This document shows positions 1-5,792 of a stretch of DNA of 13,508 nt, piece after piece. The stretch is from Dehalococcoidia bacterium (GTDB lineage Bacteria > Chloroflexota > Dehalococcoidia > SZUA-161), in assembly GCA_014859215.1 (NCBI GenBank), contig JACUUS010000051.1:1-13508 (forward strand), written 5' to 3'. How positions within the stretch are numbered: the stretch's first letter is position 1; each line of letters begins with the position of its first letter. Below the pieces are notes generated by a model. That model did not search any database. It saw only the letters and a list, made by a program, of their open reading frames with translations, and had not been told where the DNA came from. Both the position numbers and the translations under genes were made by a program.

Positions 1-937
1 CGGCGTTCATGTCCCGACGTGGATCGCCCCCGAGATGAGAAGTCTCCTCGAAACGTACCTGGGACCTAATTGGGTAGAGCGTCAGGATGATCCACGGATC
101 TGGGAACGCGTAATGGACATCCCCGATGAAGAAATCTGGAAGGTGCACCTTCTTCTGAAGCAGAAGCTCAAGGCCGCCACACTCGACTGGGCGCGCCAGT
201 CGTGGACTGAATGCAGGGTTTCGCCGCGGCAGGTGGTTACGATGGGCTCACTGCTGGATGCCGAGGCCCTTACTATAGCGTTTGTGCGGCGGTTTGCCGA
301 GTACAAGCGGCCCGCCCTCATCTTTCATGATCTGCCGCGGCTGAAGCGCCTGGTGGGCAACAGGTTCCGGCCGCTCCAGGTGGTATTCGCCGGAAAGTCG
401 CATCCGGCGGATTTTCCATCCAAGTACCTGCTGCACCAGGTCTATACTCTGGCGAACAGTACCGAGTTCGGAGGACGCATCGCGTTCATAGAAGATTATG
501 ACATGCACATGGCGCGTTATCTCGTTCAGGGCGTGGACGTGTGGTTGAACGTACCGCGCAGGCTCAACGAGGCGTGCGGGACAAGCGGGATGAAGGCGGC
601 TTTGAACGGTGCCCCCCATCTGAGCGTACGCGACGGATGGTGGCATGAGGGATACAATGGGAGAAACGGATGGGCGATAGGCGACGGCCGCGCGCCCGCA
701 ACTTCGGAGGAGGAGGACAGGGCGGATGCGGAAGCGCTGTACGACCTTCTCGAAAACCAGGTCGTGCCGCTTTACTATGACCGGGACCGCAAGGGAGTGC
801 CTCACGGGTGGATCCAGGTCGTGAAAGAGGCCATCTGCTCGGTCGCGCCCGGCTTCTCGGCACGCCGGATGTTGAAAGAATACCTGACGGGATACTATCT
901 GAAGGCAGCCGGCGCCGGGCAGCAACCGGCCGGGTAA
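1..937 (+). CDS. glgP: alpha-glucan (glycogen/maltodextrin) phosphorylase, C-terminal part, 5' truncated by window edge
   Basis: GT35 alpha-glucan phosphorylase, which releases glucose-1-phosphate from alpha-1,4-glucans with pyridoxal phosphate (PLP) in the cytoplasm. The frame is open to the left edge and reads GVHVPTWIAPEM before the first in-window ATG at 35, so this ATG is internal and the N-terminal half lies outside. Counting from that Met, FAEYKRP (88-93) is the phosphate-site region, AGKSHPADFPSK (119-130) is conserved, and EACGTSGMKAALNG (179-192) holds the PLP lysine, K187, followed by LSVRDGWWHEGY. GVHVPTWIAPEM and the DGWW signature suggest the short Thermotoga-like subtype rather than the E. 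coli GlgP/MalP subtype. The C-terminus looks complete and no frameshift is visible. The GNAT gene follows 50 nt after the stop, so co-transcription is likely. The product is recognised with confidence; the exact substrate (glycogen or maltodextrin) is not shown. Confidence 0.93.
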   Translation, partial: GVHVPTWIAPEMRSLLETYLGPNWVERQDDPRIWERVMDIPDEEIWKVHLLLKQKLKAATLDWARQSWTECRVSPRQVVTMGSLLDAEALTIAFVRRFAEYKRPALIFHDLPRLKRLVGNRFRPLQVVFAGKSHPADFPSKYLLHQVYTLANSTEFGGRIAFIEDYDMHMARYLVQGVDVWLNVPRRLNEACGTSGMKAALNGAPHLSVRDGWWHEGYNGRNGWAIGDGRAPATSEEEDRADAEALYDLLENQVVPLYYDRDRKGVPHGWIQVVKEAICSVAPGFSARRMLKEYLTGYYLKAAGAGQQPAG

Positions 938-987
938 AACCCGGTAAGCGGCGGGGGCAGGCTTCTCGACAGGAGAAGGAGGTCCTG

Positions 988-1425
988 ATGGAAGAAGGCG
1001 GGGGACATGTCAGGGTCCGCAGGATGACGGAGGCGGACATTAAGAGTGTGAAGGAGATAGACCGTGAGCTTGCCGGGCCGGGCCGGTTGGCTTCGTGGCC
1101 GCTGAGGATCGAGTCCCACTGGTGGGTCTACCAGGGGCTTTCAAACTATGTGGCTGAAGTCGACGGTGAGGTCATCGGCTTCCTGCTGGGAGATATACGG
1201 GGCGCTGCATTCGGGACGGAGGCCAGTGGTTGGATAGACATAATAGGTGTTTTGCCCCGGTACCAGGGCAAAGGTATAGGACGCAGCCTGGTTGAGGCCT
1301 TCTCCGACGAGTGCCGGCGGGAAGGAATGAAGGTAAGAGTGATCCTCGCCAGTGACAGGCGGCTGGCGCAGTTCTGGAAATCCATGGGGTTCAGCAGGGG
1401 AAGGCTCGTCTGCTTCGAGAAGTGA
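988..1425 (+). CDS. GNAT-family N-acetyltransferase
   Basis: A 145-residue single-domain GNAT acetyltransferase that moves acetyl from acetyl-CoA to an unidentified amine. I place the start at 988 because GAAGGAGGT at 975-983 sits just upstream; the longer in-frame opening from 808 would overlap the phosphorylase gene. The N-terminus (VRVRRMTEADI) is the usual first strand and helix. DIIGVLPRYQGKGIGRSLVEAF, at about 84-105, is motif A with the acetyl-CoA pyrophosphate loop RYQGKG (91-96). AQFWKSMGF (127-135) is the family's C-terminal motif. No fused domain or signal peptide is visible. Alternatives include RimI-like protein acetylation or small-molecule/antibiotic acetylation; the sequence does not distinguish them. 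It probably shares a transcript with glgP, but nothing suggests a functional link. Confidence 0.9.
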   Translation: MEEGGGHVRVRRMTEADIKSVKEIDRELAGPGRLASWPLRIESHWWVYQGLSNYVAEVDGEVIGFLLGDIRGAAFGTEASGWIDIIGVLPRYQGKGIGRSLVEAFSDECRREGMKVRVILASDRRLAQFWKSMGFSRGRLVCFEK

Positions 1426-1429
1426 CACA

Positions 1430-1461
1430 CCCGGGCAGGGCAAGCGCTTAACCCGCCCGGG
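1430..1461 (+). terminator. GC-rich hairpin between convergent genes, possible terminator
   Basis: An inverted repeat pairs CCCGGGC (1430-1436) with GCCCGGG (1455-1461). It is extended by GGG (1438-1440) with CCC (1452-1454), with one bulged A and an 11-base loop. It starts 5 bases after the GNAT stop and lies between converging genes, the expected place for a terminator. The run after it on the plus strand (ACGTCCCTGTTGTT) is poor in T, so intrinsic termination may be weak. A T6 run on the minus strand (complement of A at about 1479-1485) lies downstream of the response-regulator gene, without a convincing stem of its own. Confidence 0.4.
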
Positions 1462-1508
1462 ACGTCCCTGTTGTTATGAAAAAACCGGCAAAGGCAGAAA
1501 CTCCTGGT

Positions 1509-1922
1509 TCATGCGAAGCACTGGTTCCGGCGGCTGTTGTCCCCGTTCCCCAGGCTTCGTTCAACCGTTTCCAGAAGCTCTTCCATGTCGAAGGGCTTCT
1601 GAATATAGGCGAATACGTTCAGGTCCCCGATCTCCCTGCGATCCGGGTCCAGCACCGAGACGATAATCACCGGTACCTGCTTCTGGTCGAGCCTCTCCAG
1701 CAGCCTGGTGATGAACCAGCCGTCGCAGTCCGGCAGAAGCAGATCGAGCACTATGGTATCCGGTATCTCCTGGAAGAGGTGCCCCACCGCGTCAACCCCG
1801 CTGTGGGATGTCCTGACCTCGTGCCCTCTTGCCGTGAGGCAGTGCCGGACCATCCCGGATAGGAGGGTATTGTCGTCAATCAGCAGGACCTTCTTCTTTG
1901 GCATCTCCATGCGCTTGCTCAC
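1509..1922 (-). CDS. single-domain (receiver-only) response regulator
   Basis: A CheY-like stand-alone receiver protein of 137 residues with no output domain. From the GTG start at 1922, VLLIDDN (12-18) carries the acidic pair D16/D17, IVLDLLLPD (57-65) gives phospho-acceptor D60, IIVSV contains S89 and IQKPF has K109: the complete catalytic set. The GTG start overlaps the upstream gene's stop as TAGTG, which suggests translational coupling. ATGs at 1910 (M5) and 1904 (M7) are alternative starts and none has a clear ribosome binding site of its own, so coupling is the best explanation for initiation. It would act by protein-protein contact, perhaps as a phosphorelay intermediate. No histidine kinase is adjacent; the nearest ends near 5.8 kb. 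The C-terminal tail (NGDNSRRNQCFA) is not conserved in type. Confidence 0.88.
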   Translation of the reverse strand: MSKRMEMPKKKVLLIDDNTLLSGMVRHCLTARGHEVRTSHSGVDAVGHLFQEIPDTIVLDLLLPDCDGWFITRLLERLDQKQVPVIIVSVLDPDRREIGDLNVFAYIQKPFDMEELLETVERSLGNGDNSRRNQCFA

Positions 1923-2146
1923 TATCGTTCGTAGTCGAAATGCCTTTTCGGCTGGGGAATGAGTTCATGAACTATGAGATAGGACAGAGGGCCGAAACAG
2001 GTGACGAAGATGATCGGCAGGACCCACAGGCCCTTCCTCCCGCCCAGCACCCACTTTCTCTCCACGAGGTAACCCAGGGCGATAGCGACCAGCGCCCAGT
2101 GGACCATCGCCAGAAGAACGATTTTCACGATAAGATCGATGTCCAT
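1922..2146 (-). CDS. small two-helix membrane protein, PLDc_N-like
   Basis: A 74-residue protein with two hydrophobic segments: about residues 4-27 (LIVKIVLLAMVHWALVAIAL) and about 40-62 (LWVLPIIFVTCFGPLSYLIV), joined by a basic loop (VERKWVLGGRKG). The pattern of a W/L-rich second helix followed by GPLSYLIV resembles the PLDc_N family (phospholipase-D nuclease N-terminal, PF13396), small bacterial membrane proteins usually without a catalytic domain. The start is supported by AAGGAGG at 2152-2158, five bases upstream. Its stop overlaps the GTG of the receiver protein by one base, so the two are almost certainly one operon. Function unknown; a membrane anchor or partner for the regulator is conceivable but unproven. 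Confidence 0.75.
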   Translation of the reverse strand: MDIDLIVKIVLLAMVHWALVAIALGYLVERKWVLGGRKGLWVLPIIFVTCFGPLSYLIVHELIPQPKRHFDYER

Positions 2147-2223
2147 CTCAGCCTCCTTCGCTTCCTTCCCGCATATTCTGCTCGATTAATCGTAAAGAAG
2201 GCATAATGATAGGAGCCGCGAAC

Positions 2224-2245
2224 ATAAAGATTCGATAAAGATTTC
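2224..2245. repeat. 11-bp tandem direct repeat in intergenic region, possible regulator site
   Basis: ATAAAGATT occurs twice with an 11-base period (2224-2232 and 2235-2243). The two 11-base units match at the first nine positions. On the minus strand it reads AATCTTTAT-CG-AATCTTTAT. It lies about 80 bp upstream of the small membrane gene start and about 80 bp upstream of the -35 box of the CoA-transferase promoter. A one-helical-turn spacing is typical of OmpR/PhoB-type regulator sites; that role is inferred only. Confidence 0.4.
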
Positions 2246-2324
2246 TGTGGGGATTGCGGTCAGGCGGGTGGTAGGATCACTGCGCAGACCCGGCTAATGC
2301 TTTCTACCTCGCAAAGCCTGACTA

Positions 2325-2353
2325 TTGACAACCATAGTCACAGGTGATATAAG
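2325..2353 (+). promoter_or_regulatory. sigma-A promoter with extended -10, driving the CoA-transferase genes
   Basis: A perfect -35 box TTGACA (2325-2330) is followed by a 17-base spacer and TATAAG (2348-2353), with TG at 2345-2346 giving an extended -10. Transcription should start near 2360, leaving a leader of about 150 nt before the start at 2513. This is the best promoter-like sequence on the plus strand and points at the CoA-transferase pair. The leader holds a small hairpin, AAAGG-CGAAA-CCTTT (2483-2497), just before the ribosome binding site; I recognise no known riboswitch in it. Confidence 0.75.
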
Positions 2354-2512
2354 TTCGTCCAACGCGAGACTCCCATTTACGGCAGCCATTTGGGGCCAGG
2401 AATTCTCCGCAGTCTTGCTTATTGCAGGACCCAATTATGCGTGTCAGCATTTATCTTGCTTCAGGGAGAGAAGCGCGCGGCAAAAGGCGAAACCTTTCTT
2501 GGGAGGACAGAG

Positions 2513-3724
2513 ATGTCGCAATCAGCACTGTCAGGTATCAGGGTCCTGGATATGGCTGATGGCAAAGTCGCCTACGGTACACGGATACTGGCTGACCTTG
2601 GAGCAGACGTAATCAAGATCGAACCCCTGGACGGTGACCCTCTGCGAAGGAAACCTCCATTTGTTGATGACGTCCCGGGTCCTGATAGAAGCATGTACTG
2701 GCTATATCGTAATCTCAACAAACGCAGCGTAACGCTGAACCTTGATTCAGACGAAGGCAAAGGACTATTCAAGCTCATAGTGAAGAGTGCCGACGTGGTA
2801 GTGGAGACCTTTGACCCAGGATACATGAAAGGCTTGGCGCTTGACTATGAAATTCTGCGCCAGGTCAATCCCCGCCTGATCATGGCTTCAATTACTGATT
2901 TTGGCCAGACCGGGCCTTACAGCAAGTACAAGGGATCAGACATCGTCGATTTCGCTATGAGCGGGGCGATGATCGTCAATGGGACTCCAGACCGCCCACC
3001 CGTAAATATGCCGGGGTCGCCCGCACGAGACTGTGGCGCCATATATGCCATGTGCGGAGTAATGCTCGCTCTTTATTCCCGCGCTTCTACGGGAACAGGA
3101 CAGTACGTAGAAATATCGGTTCAGGAAGCTGCACTCGCCGGTCTCTTCTCCTGGTCGATACCTGGTTATAGCTATAGATCTGCGGCTGGCCGAATCCCTT
3201 TTGCCGGCCCTCGGATGATGCCGCGTACCGGTTCTCTAAGTATTGTGCCCTGCAAAGACGGTTATGTTCATTGGTTGGCCACGTCACCGAGGCAATTCGA
3301 TGCTCTGTACGAACTGCTGGGGAACCCGCCGGAACTGGTAGAGATGGGAAACAAAATCCTCGAAGTAGCTCCCAGGATAGGTGAGCACATCGAAAAGGTC
3401 ACTAGCCACACCATGAATATGACCATGCAGGAGTTCTTTGAGCGAGGTCAGGGCAAGCACGGGCTCCCCTGCTGTCCTGTATGCACGCAGGCAGAGTACA
3501 TGGATAACCCCCATGTAAGAGCCCGCGGATTCTTTAGGGAGGTTGAACACCCGGACGCGGGAAGAGGCCTATATGCGTCGATGCCTTTTGAAATGACGGA
3601 GACTCCTCCCGGTGTATTCCGGCCGGCTCCGCGCCTGGGGCAGCACAATGAAGAAATTTTCCATGGTGATCTAGGGTTATCTCCTGCAAAGATTAAGGCC
3701 TTGAAGGAAGCCGGCATTATCTGA
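2513..3724 (+). CDS. family III (CaiB/BaiF) CoA-transferase, first of tandem pair
   Basis: A 403-residue family III CoA-transferase, which moves CoA between carboxylic acids through an aspartyl-CoA thioester. The start at 2513 has GGGAGGA at 2501-2507 and gives the typical N-terminus LSGIRVLDMADG; the in-frame ATG at 2390 adds 41 unrelated-looking residues and lacks support. Visible motifs are ILADLGADVIKIEPLDGDP (25-43), the glycine-rich ITDFGQTGPYSKYKG (127-141), and GSPARDCGAIYAMCG (168-182) with probable catalytic D173, then GTGQYVEISVQEA. Length matches the family (about 400). The next gene encodes a second, divergent member 32 nt downstream. Paired genes of this kind form hetero-oligomers in BbsE/BbsF (succinyl-CoA:benzylsuccinate transferase), which makes a two-subunit enzyme plausible. 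Substrates cannot be read from sequence. Codon use is more A/T-rich than in the flanking genes. Confidence 0.92.
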   Translation: MSQSALSGIRVLDMADGKVAYGTRILADLGADVIKIEPLDGDPLRRKPPFVDDVPGPDRSMYWLYRNLNKRSVTLNLDSDEGKGLFKLIVKSADVVVETFDPGYMKGLALDYEILRQVNPRLIMASITDFGQTGPYSKYKGSDIVDFAMSGAMIVNGTPDRPPVNMPGSPARDCGAIYAMCGVMLALYSRASTGTGQYVEISVQEAALAGLFSWSIPGYSYRSAAGRIPFAGPRMMPRTGSLSIVPCKDGYVHWLATSPRQFDALYELLGNPPELVEMGNKILEVAPRIGEHIEKVTSHTMNMTMQEFFERGQGKHGLPCCPVCTQAEYMDNPHVRARGFFREVEHPDAGRGLYASMPFEMTETPPGVFRPAPRLGQHNEEIFHGDLGLSPAKIKALKEAGII

Positions 3725-3756
3725 GAGTAAGTCTACTCCCATGAAGGAGGCGTGAA

Positions 3757-5034
3757 ATGACGCGGCAAATCCTCGAAGGCATAAGAATCCTCGACTTCAG
3801 CAACGGCGCGGCGCTTCCCGAAACCTTGAAAATGTGCGGTGAGTTCGGTGCCGACGTGATTGAAATAGCATGCTCCAAACACCCGGAATTCCTGAGAAGA
3901 CTTGGAATAAACTTCGATCCCAACAACAGCCCTGCCCATAACGACGCGTTCCGCAATCGAAGGTGCCTGGGGGTTGATCTGACAACAGAGGAAGGCCATG
4001 AGGTAGTTTTGGACCTCATAAAGGTTAGCGATGTTGTAGCCGAAAGCTATCGTCCTTCCGTGATGGTCGGTTGGGGGCTCGATTTTGCGAGTGTAGCAAG
4101 GGTTAAGCCTGATATTATTTATGTCTCTTCGCATGGTTGGGGCTCGGGGGGGCCCTATGAGGCATTCCAGACTTATGGCCCACATGCTCAGCATGTGACA
4201 GGTTTGACATGGATGTGGAACCATCAGGATAGTCCTTATCCCATTGGCGGAAATCTGATCCACCCGGATCATATAGCCTCCAAAATGTGTTTCATTGCTC
4301 TGCTTGCTGCGTTGGACTACAGGCGCCGCAGTGGAAAGGGGCAACTCATAGACCTATCCCAGATTGAAGTAGCGGCTGGATTGATTGGAGAAGCCTACCT
4401 GGATGTAAGCATGAACCGGCGAATCGAACCCCCCATTGGGAATCGCAACCCGTATGCGGCTCCTCATGGCTGCTACAAATGCAAGGGTGTCGTCAACTAC
4501 GAACCGGGCTATCCTCACATGGGAGGCACAGATATCCGGATACCACAGGAACCCACGGAAGACTGCTGGGTAGCCATCTCTGTACTTGATGACAGGGAAT
4601 GGGATAATTTCTGCAGGGCAATCGGTAACCCGGAATGGACCAGGAACGCGGAATTTGCCACACTTTCTGAGCGACTCAGGAATGAGGAAGAGCTCGACAA
4701 ACTCATAGAGGCCTGGACGTGCCTGCGTGACCCATTCGAGGCAATGGAAACTCTCCAGCACTTCGGTGTGAGGGCGGGAGTAGTCGAGTGCGCTGAAGAC
4801 CAAGTCCGGCGCGACGAACAATTGAAATATCGACGTTTCATAGTCGAGGTTGACCATCCTCTTGCGGGAAATCATCTTTATCTGGGCCAACCGATAAACC
4901 TGTCTGATACCCCAGCCCTACCAAGCAAGTATGCTCCGCTTCTTGGAGAACATACCGATGAGATTCTGAAAGAGCTGCTGTGCATGACCGATGAAGGGAT
5001 TGCACGGCTGAAGGAGAAGAAAGCGATTGAATAG
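3757..5034 (+). CDS. family III (CaiB/BaiF) CoA-transferase, second of tandem pair
   Basis: A 425-residue family III CoA-transferase. AAGGAGG at 3744-3750 lies six bases before the ATG. The N-terminus (LEGIRILDFSNG, then CGEFGADVIEIA) matches the fold. SSHGWGSGGPYEAF (124-137) is the glycine-rich loop. GGNLIHPDHIASK (164-176) places the probable catalytic aspartate at D171, and RSGKGQLIDLSQIEVA follows. An insertion of about 25 residues (VVNYEPGYPHMGGTDI and onward) separates HGCYKCKG from CWVAISV, where most family members run straight on. The protein is clearly diverged from its upstream neighbour, so this is not a recent duplication; both retain the aspartate, so both may be catalytic. It is presumably co-transcribed from the promoter at 2325. 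The substrate is unknown. The lower G+C of this gene (one 60-base line, 4081-4140, counts 42%) suggests a different origin from the flanks. Confidence 0.92.
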   Translation: MTRQILEGIRILDFSNGAALPETLKMCGEFGADVIEIACSKHPEFLRRLGINFDPNNSPAHNDAFRNRRCLGVDLTTEEGHEVVLDLIKVSDVVAESYRPSVMVGWGLDFASVARVKPDIIYVSSHGWGSGGPYEAFQTYGPHAQHVTGLTWMWNHQDSPYPIGGNLIHPDHIASKMCFIALLAALDYRRRSGKGQLIDLSQIEVAAGLIGEAYLDVSMNRRIEPPIGNRNPYAAPHGCYKCKGVVNYEPGYPHMGGTDIRIPQEPTEDCWVAISVLDDREWDNFCRAIGNPEWTRNAEFATLSERLRNEEELDKLIEAWTCLRDPFEAMETLQHFGVRAGVVECAEDQVRRDEQLKYRRFIVEVDHPLAGNHLYLGQPINLSDTPALPSKYAPLLGEHTDEILKELLCMTDEGIARLKEKKAIE

Positions 5035-5081
5035 CGGGATGAACGGCAGCCTATGGAAACTCGACGCTTATTTCTGTGAAT

Positions 5082-5792
5082 TCACTCGGCGGAAGCCTGT
5101 GCGGGCTTCGTGAAGCGGTAGCCTATGCGGGACTCGGTAAGAATGTAGCGCGGATTTGATGGATCGTCCTCTATCTTGCGCCTTAGCTGACCTATGAATA
5201 CGCGCACGTACTCGCGCTCATCCCCGTAGTCGGGACCCCACACGTTATGCAGGATATCCCTGTGGGTGAGGACTTTGTCGCCGTTGGACATCAGGTAGAC
5301 CAGCAGCTCGTACTCGGTCCGGGTCAGCTTCAATAGGTCCCCCCGCAGCGTGGCAATGCGGTGCACCCGGTCCACTTCCAGGTCTCCGGCGGTAAGCGTA
5401 GGGGCGGCGCCGGCCGTGCCTGACGAATGCCTCAGGGCGACCCTGATCCTGGCGAGAAGCTCCTCTATGCCGAATGGCTTCGTAATATAGTCGTCAGCGC
5501 CCTCGTCAAGGGCTTTCACCTTGTCGCTCTCGTCCCCCCTCACACTCAGTATGATTATGGGCATGTCCGCCCATTCCCGGATACGCCGGCAGGCCTCAAT
5601 CCCATCCATTCCCGGCATGTTTACATCCAGAATAATGACATCGGGCAGGAAGCGCTCGGCCGCCTCGCAAGCCTCAACGCCGTCCTGCGCCAGGTGGACG
5701 ATATAGCCTCTGGCCTCCAGGTTGGCGCGTATGAACATGCGTATCTTGGGCTCGTCGTCGGCGACCAGTATGGAGGTCTTCGTGGAGGTCAC
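5082..5792 (-). CDS. OmpR/PhoB-family response regulator (KdpE-like), DNA-binding
   Basis: A 236-residue two-domain response regulator. The receiver (about 6-120) has ADDE (D12/D13), VIILDVNMPGMDG with phospho-acceptor D56, S83 and K106 (YITKPFG). The C-terminal winged helix (about 130-230) shows LTRTEYELLVYLMSNGDKV, the recognition region REYVRVFIGQLRRKIE and the wing YILTESRIGYRF. The last motif and the overall pattern are closest to KdpE-type members, but no kdpFABC genes are present, so I do not assign that role. The start is GTG, with AAGGAGG at 5799-5805. It overlaps the kinase stop as GTGA (4 bases), so the kinase is its cognate partner with high likelihood. Its targets may include the AOR gene or its own operon; no site was proven. 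Confidence 0.93.
   Translation of the reverse strand: MTSTKTSILVADDEPKIRMFIRANLEARGYIVHLAQDGVEACEAAERFLPDVIILDVNMPGMDGIEACRRIREWADMPIIILSVRGDESDKVKALDEGADDYITKPFGIEELLARIRVALRHSSGTAGAAPTLTAGDLEVDRVHRIATLRGDLLKLTRTEYELLVYLMSNGDKVLTHRDILHNVWGPDYGDEREYVRVFIGQLRRKIEDDPSNPRYILTESRIGYRFTKPAQASAE

Noticed and set aside
248..925. Minus-strand open frame over the phosphorylase gene
   Set aside because: Shadow of glgP; the translation has no domain and the plus strand has intact GT35 motifs.
808..987. Upstream in-frame start for the GNAT gene
   Set aside because: It overlaps the phosphorylase coding region, and an ideal ribosome binding site precedes the ATG at 988.
2390..2512. Upstream in-frame start of the first CoA-transferase
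   Set aside because: The added 41 residues do not resemble the family, and the ATG at 2513 has a good ribosome binding site and the expected N-terminus.
2461..2515. Glycine-riboswitch-like words (GGGAGAG ... GGACAGAG) before the CoA-transferase
   Set aside because: The order of elements is wrong and the pairing partner of GGAGAG (CTCTC) is missing, so the resemblance is chance.
3733..4344. 203-codon minus-strand frame over the second CoA-transferase
   Set aside because: No motif and no ribosome binding site; antisense shadow of a well-supported gene.
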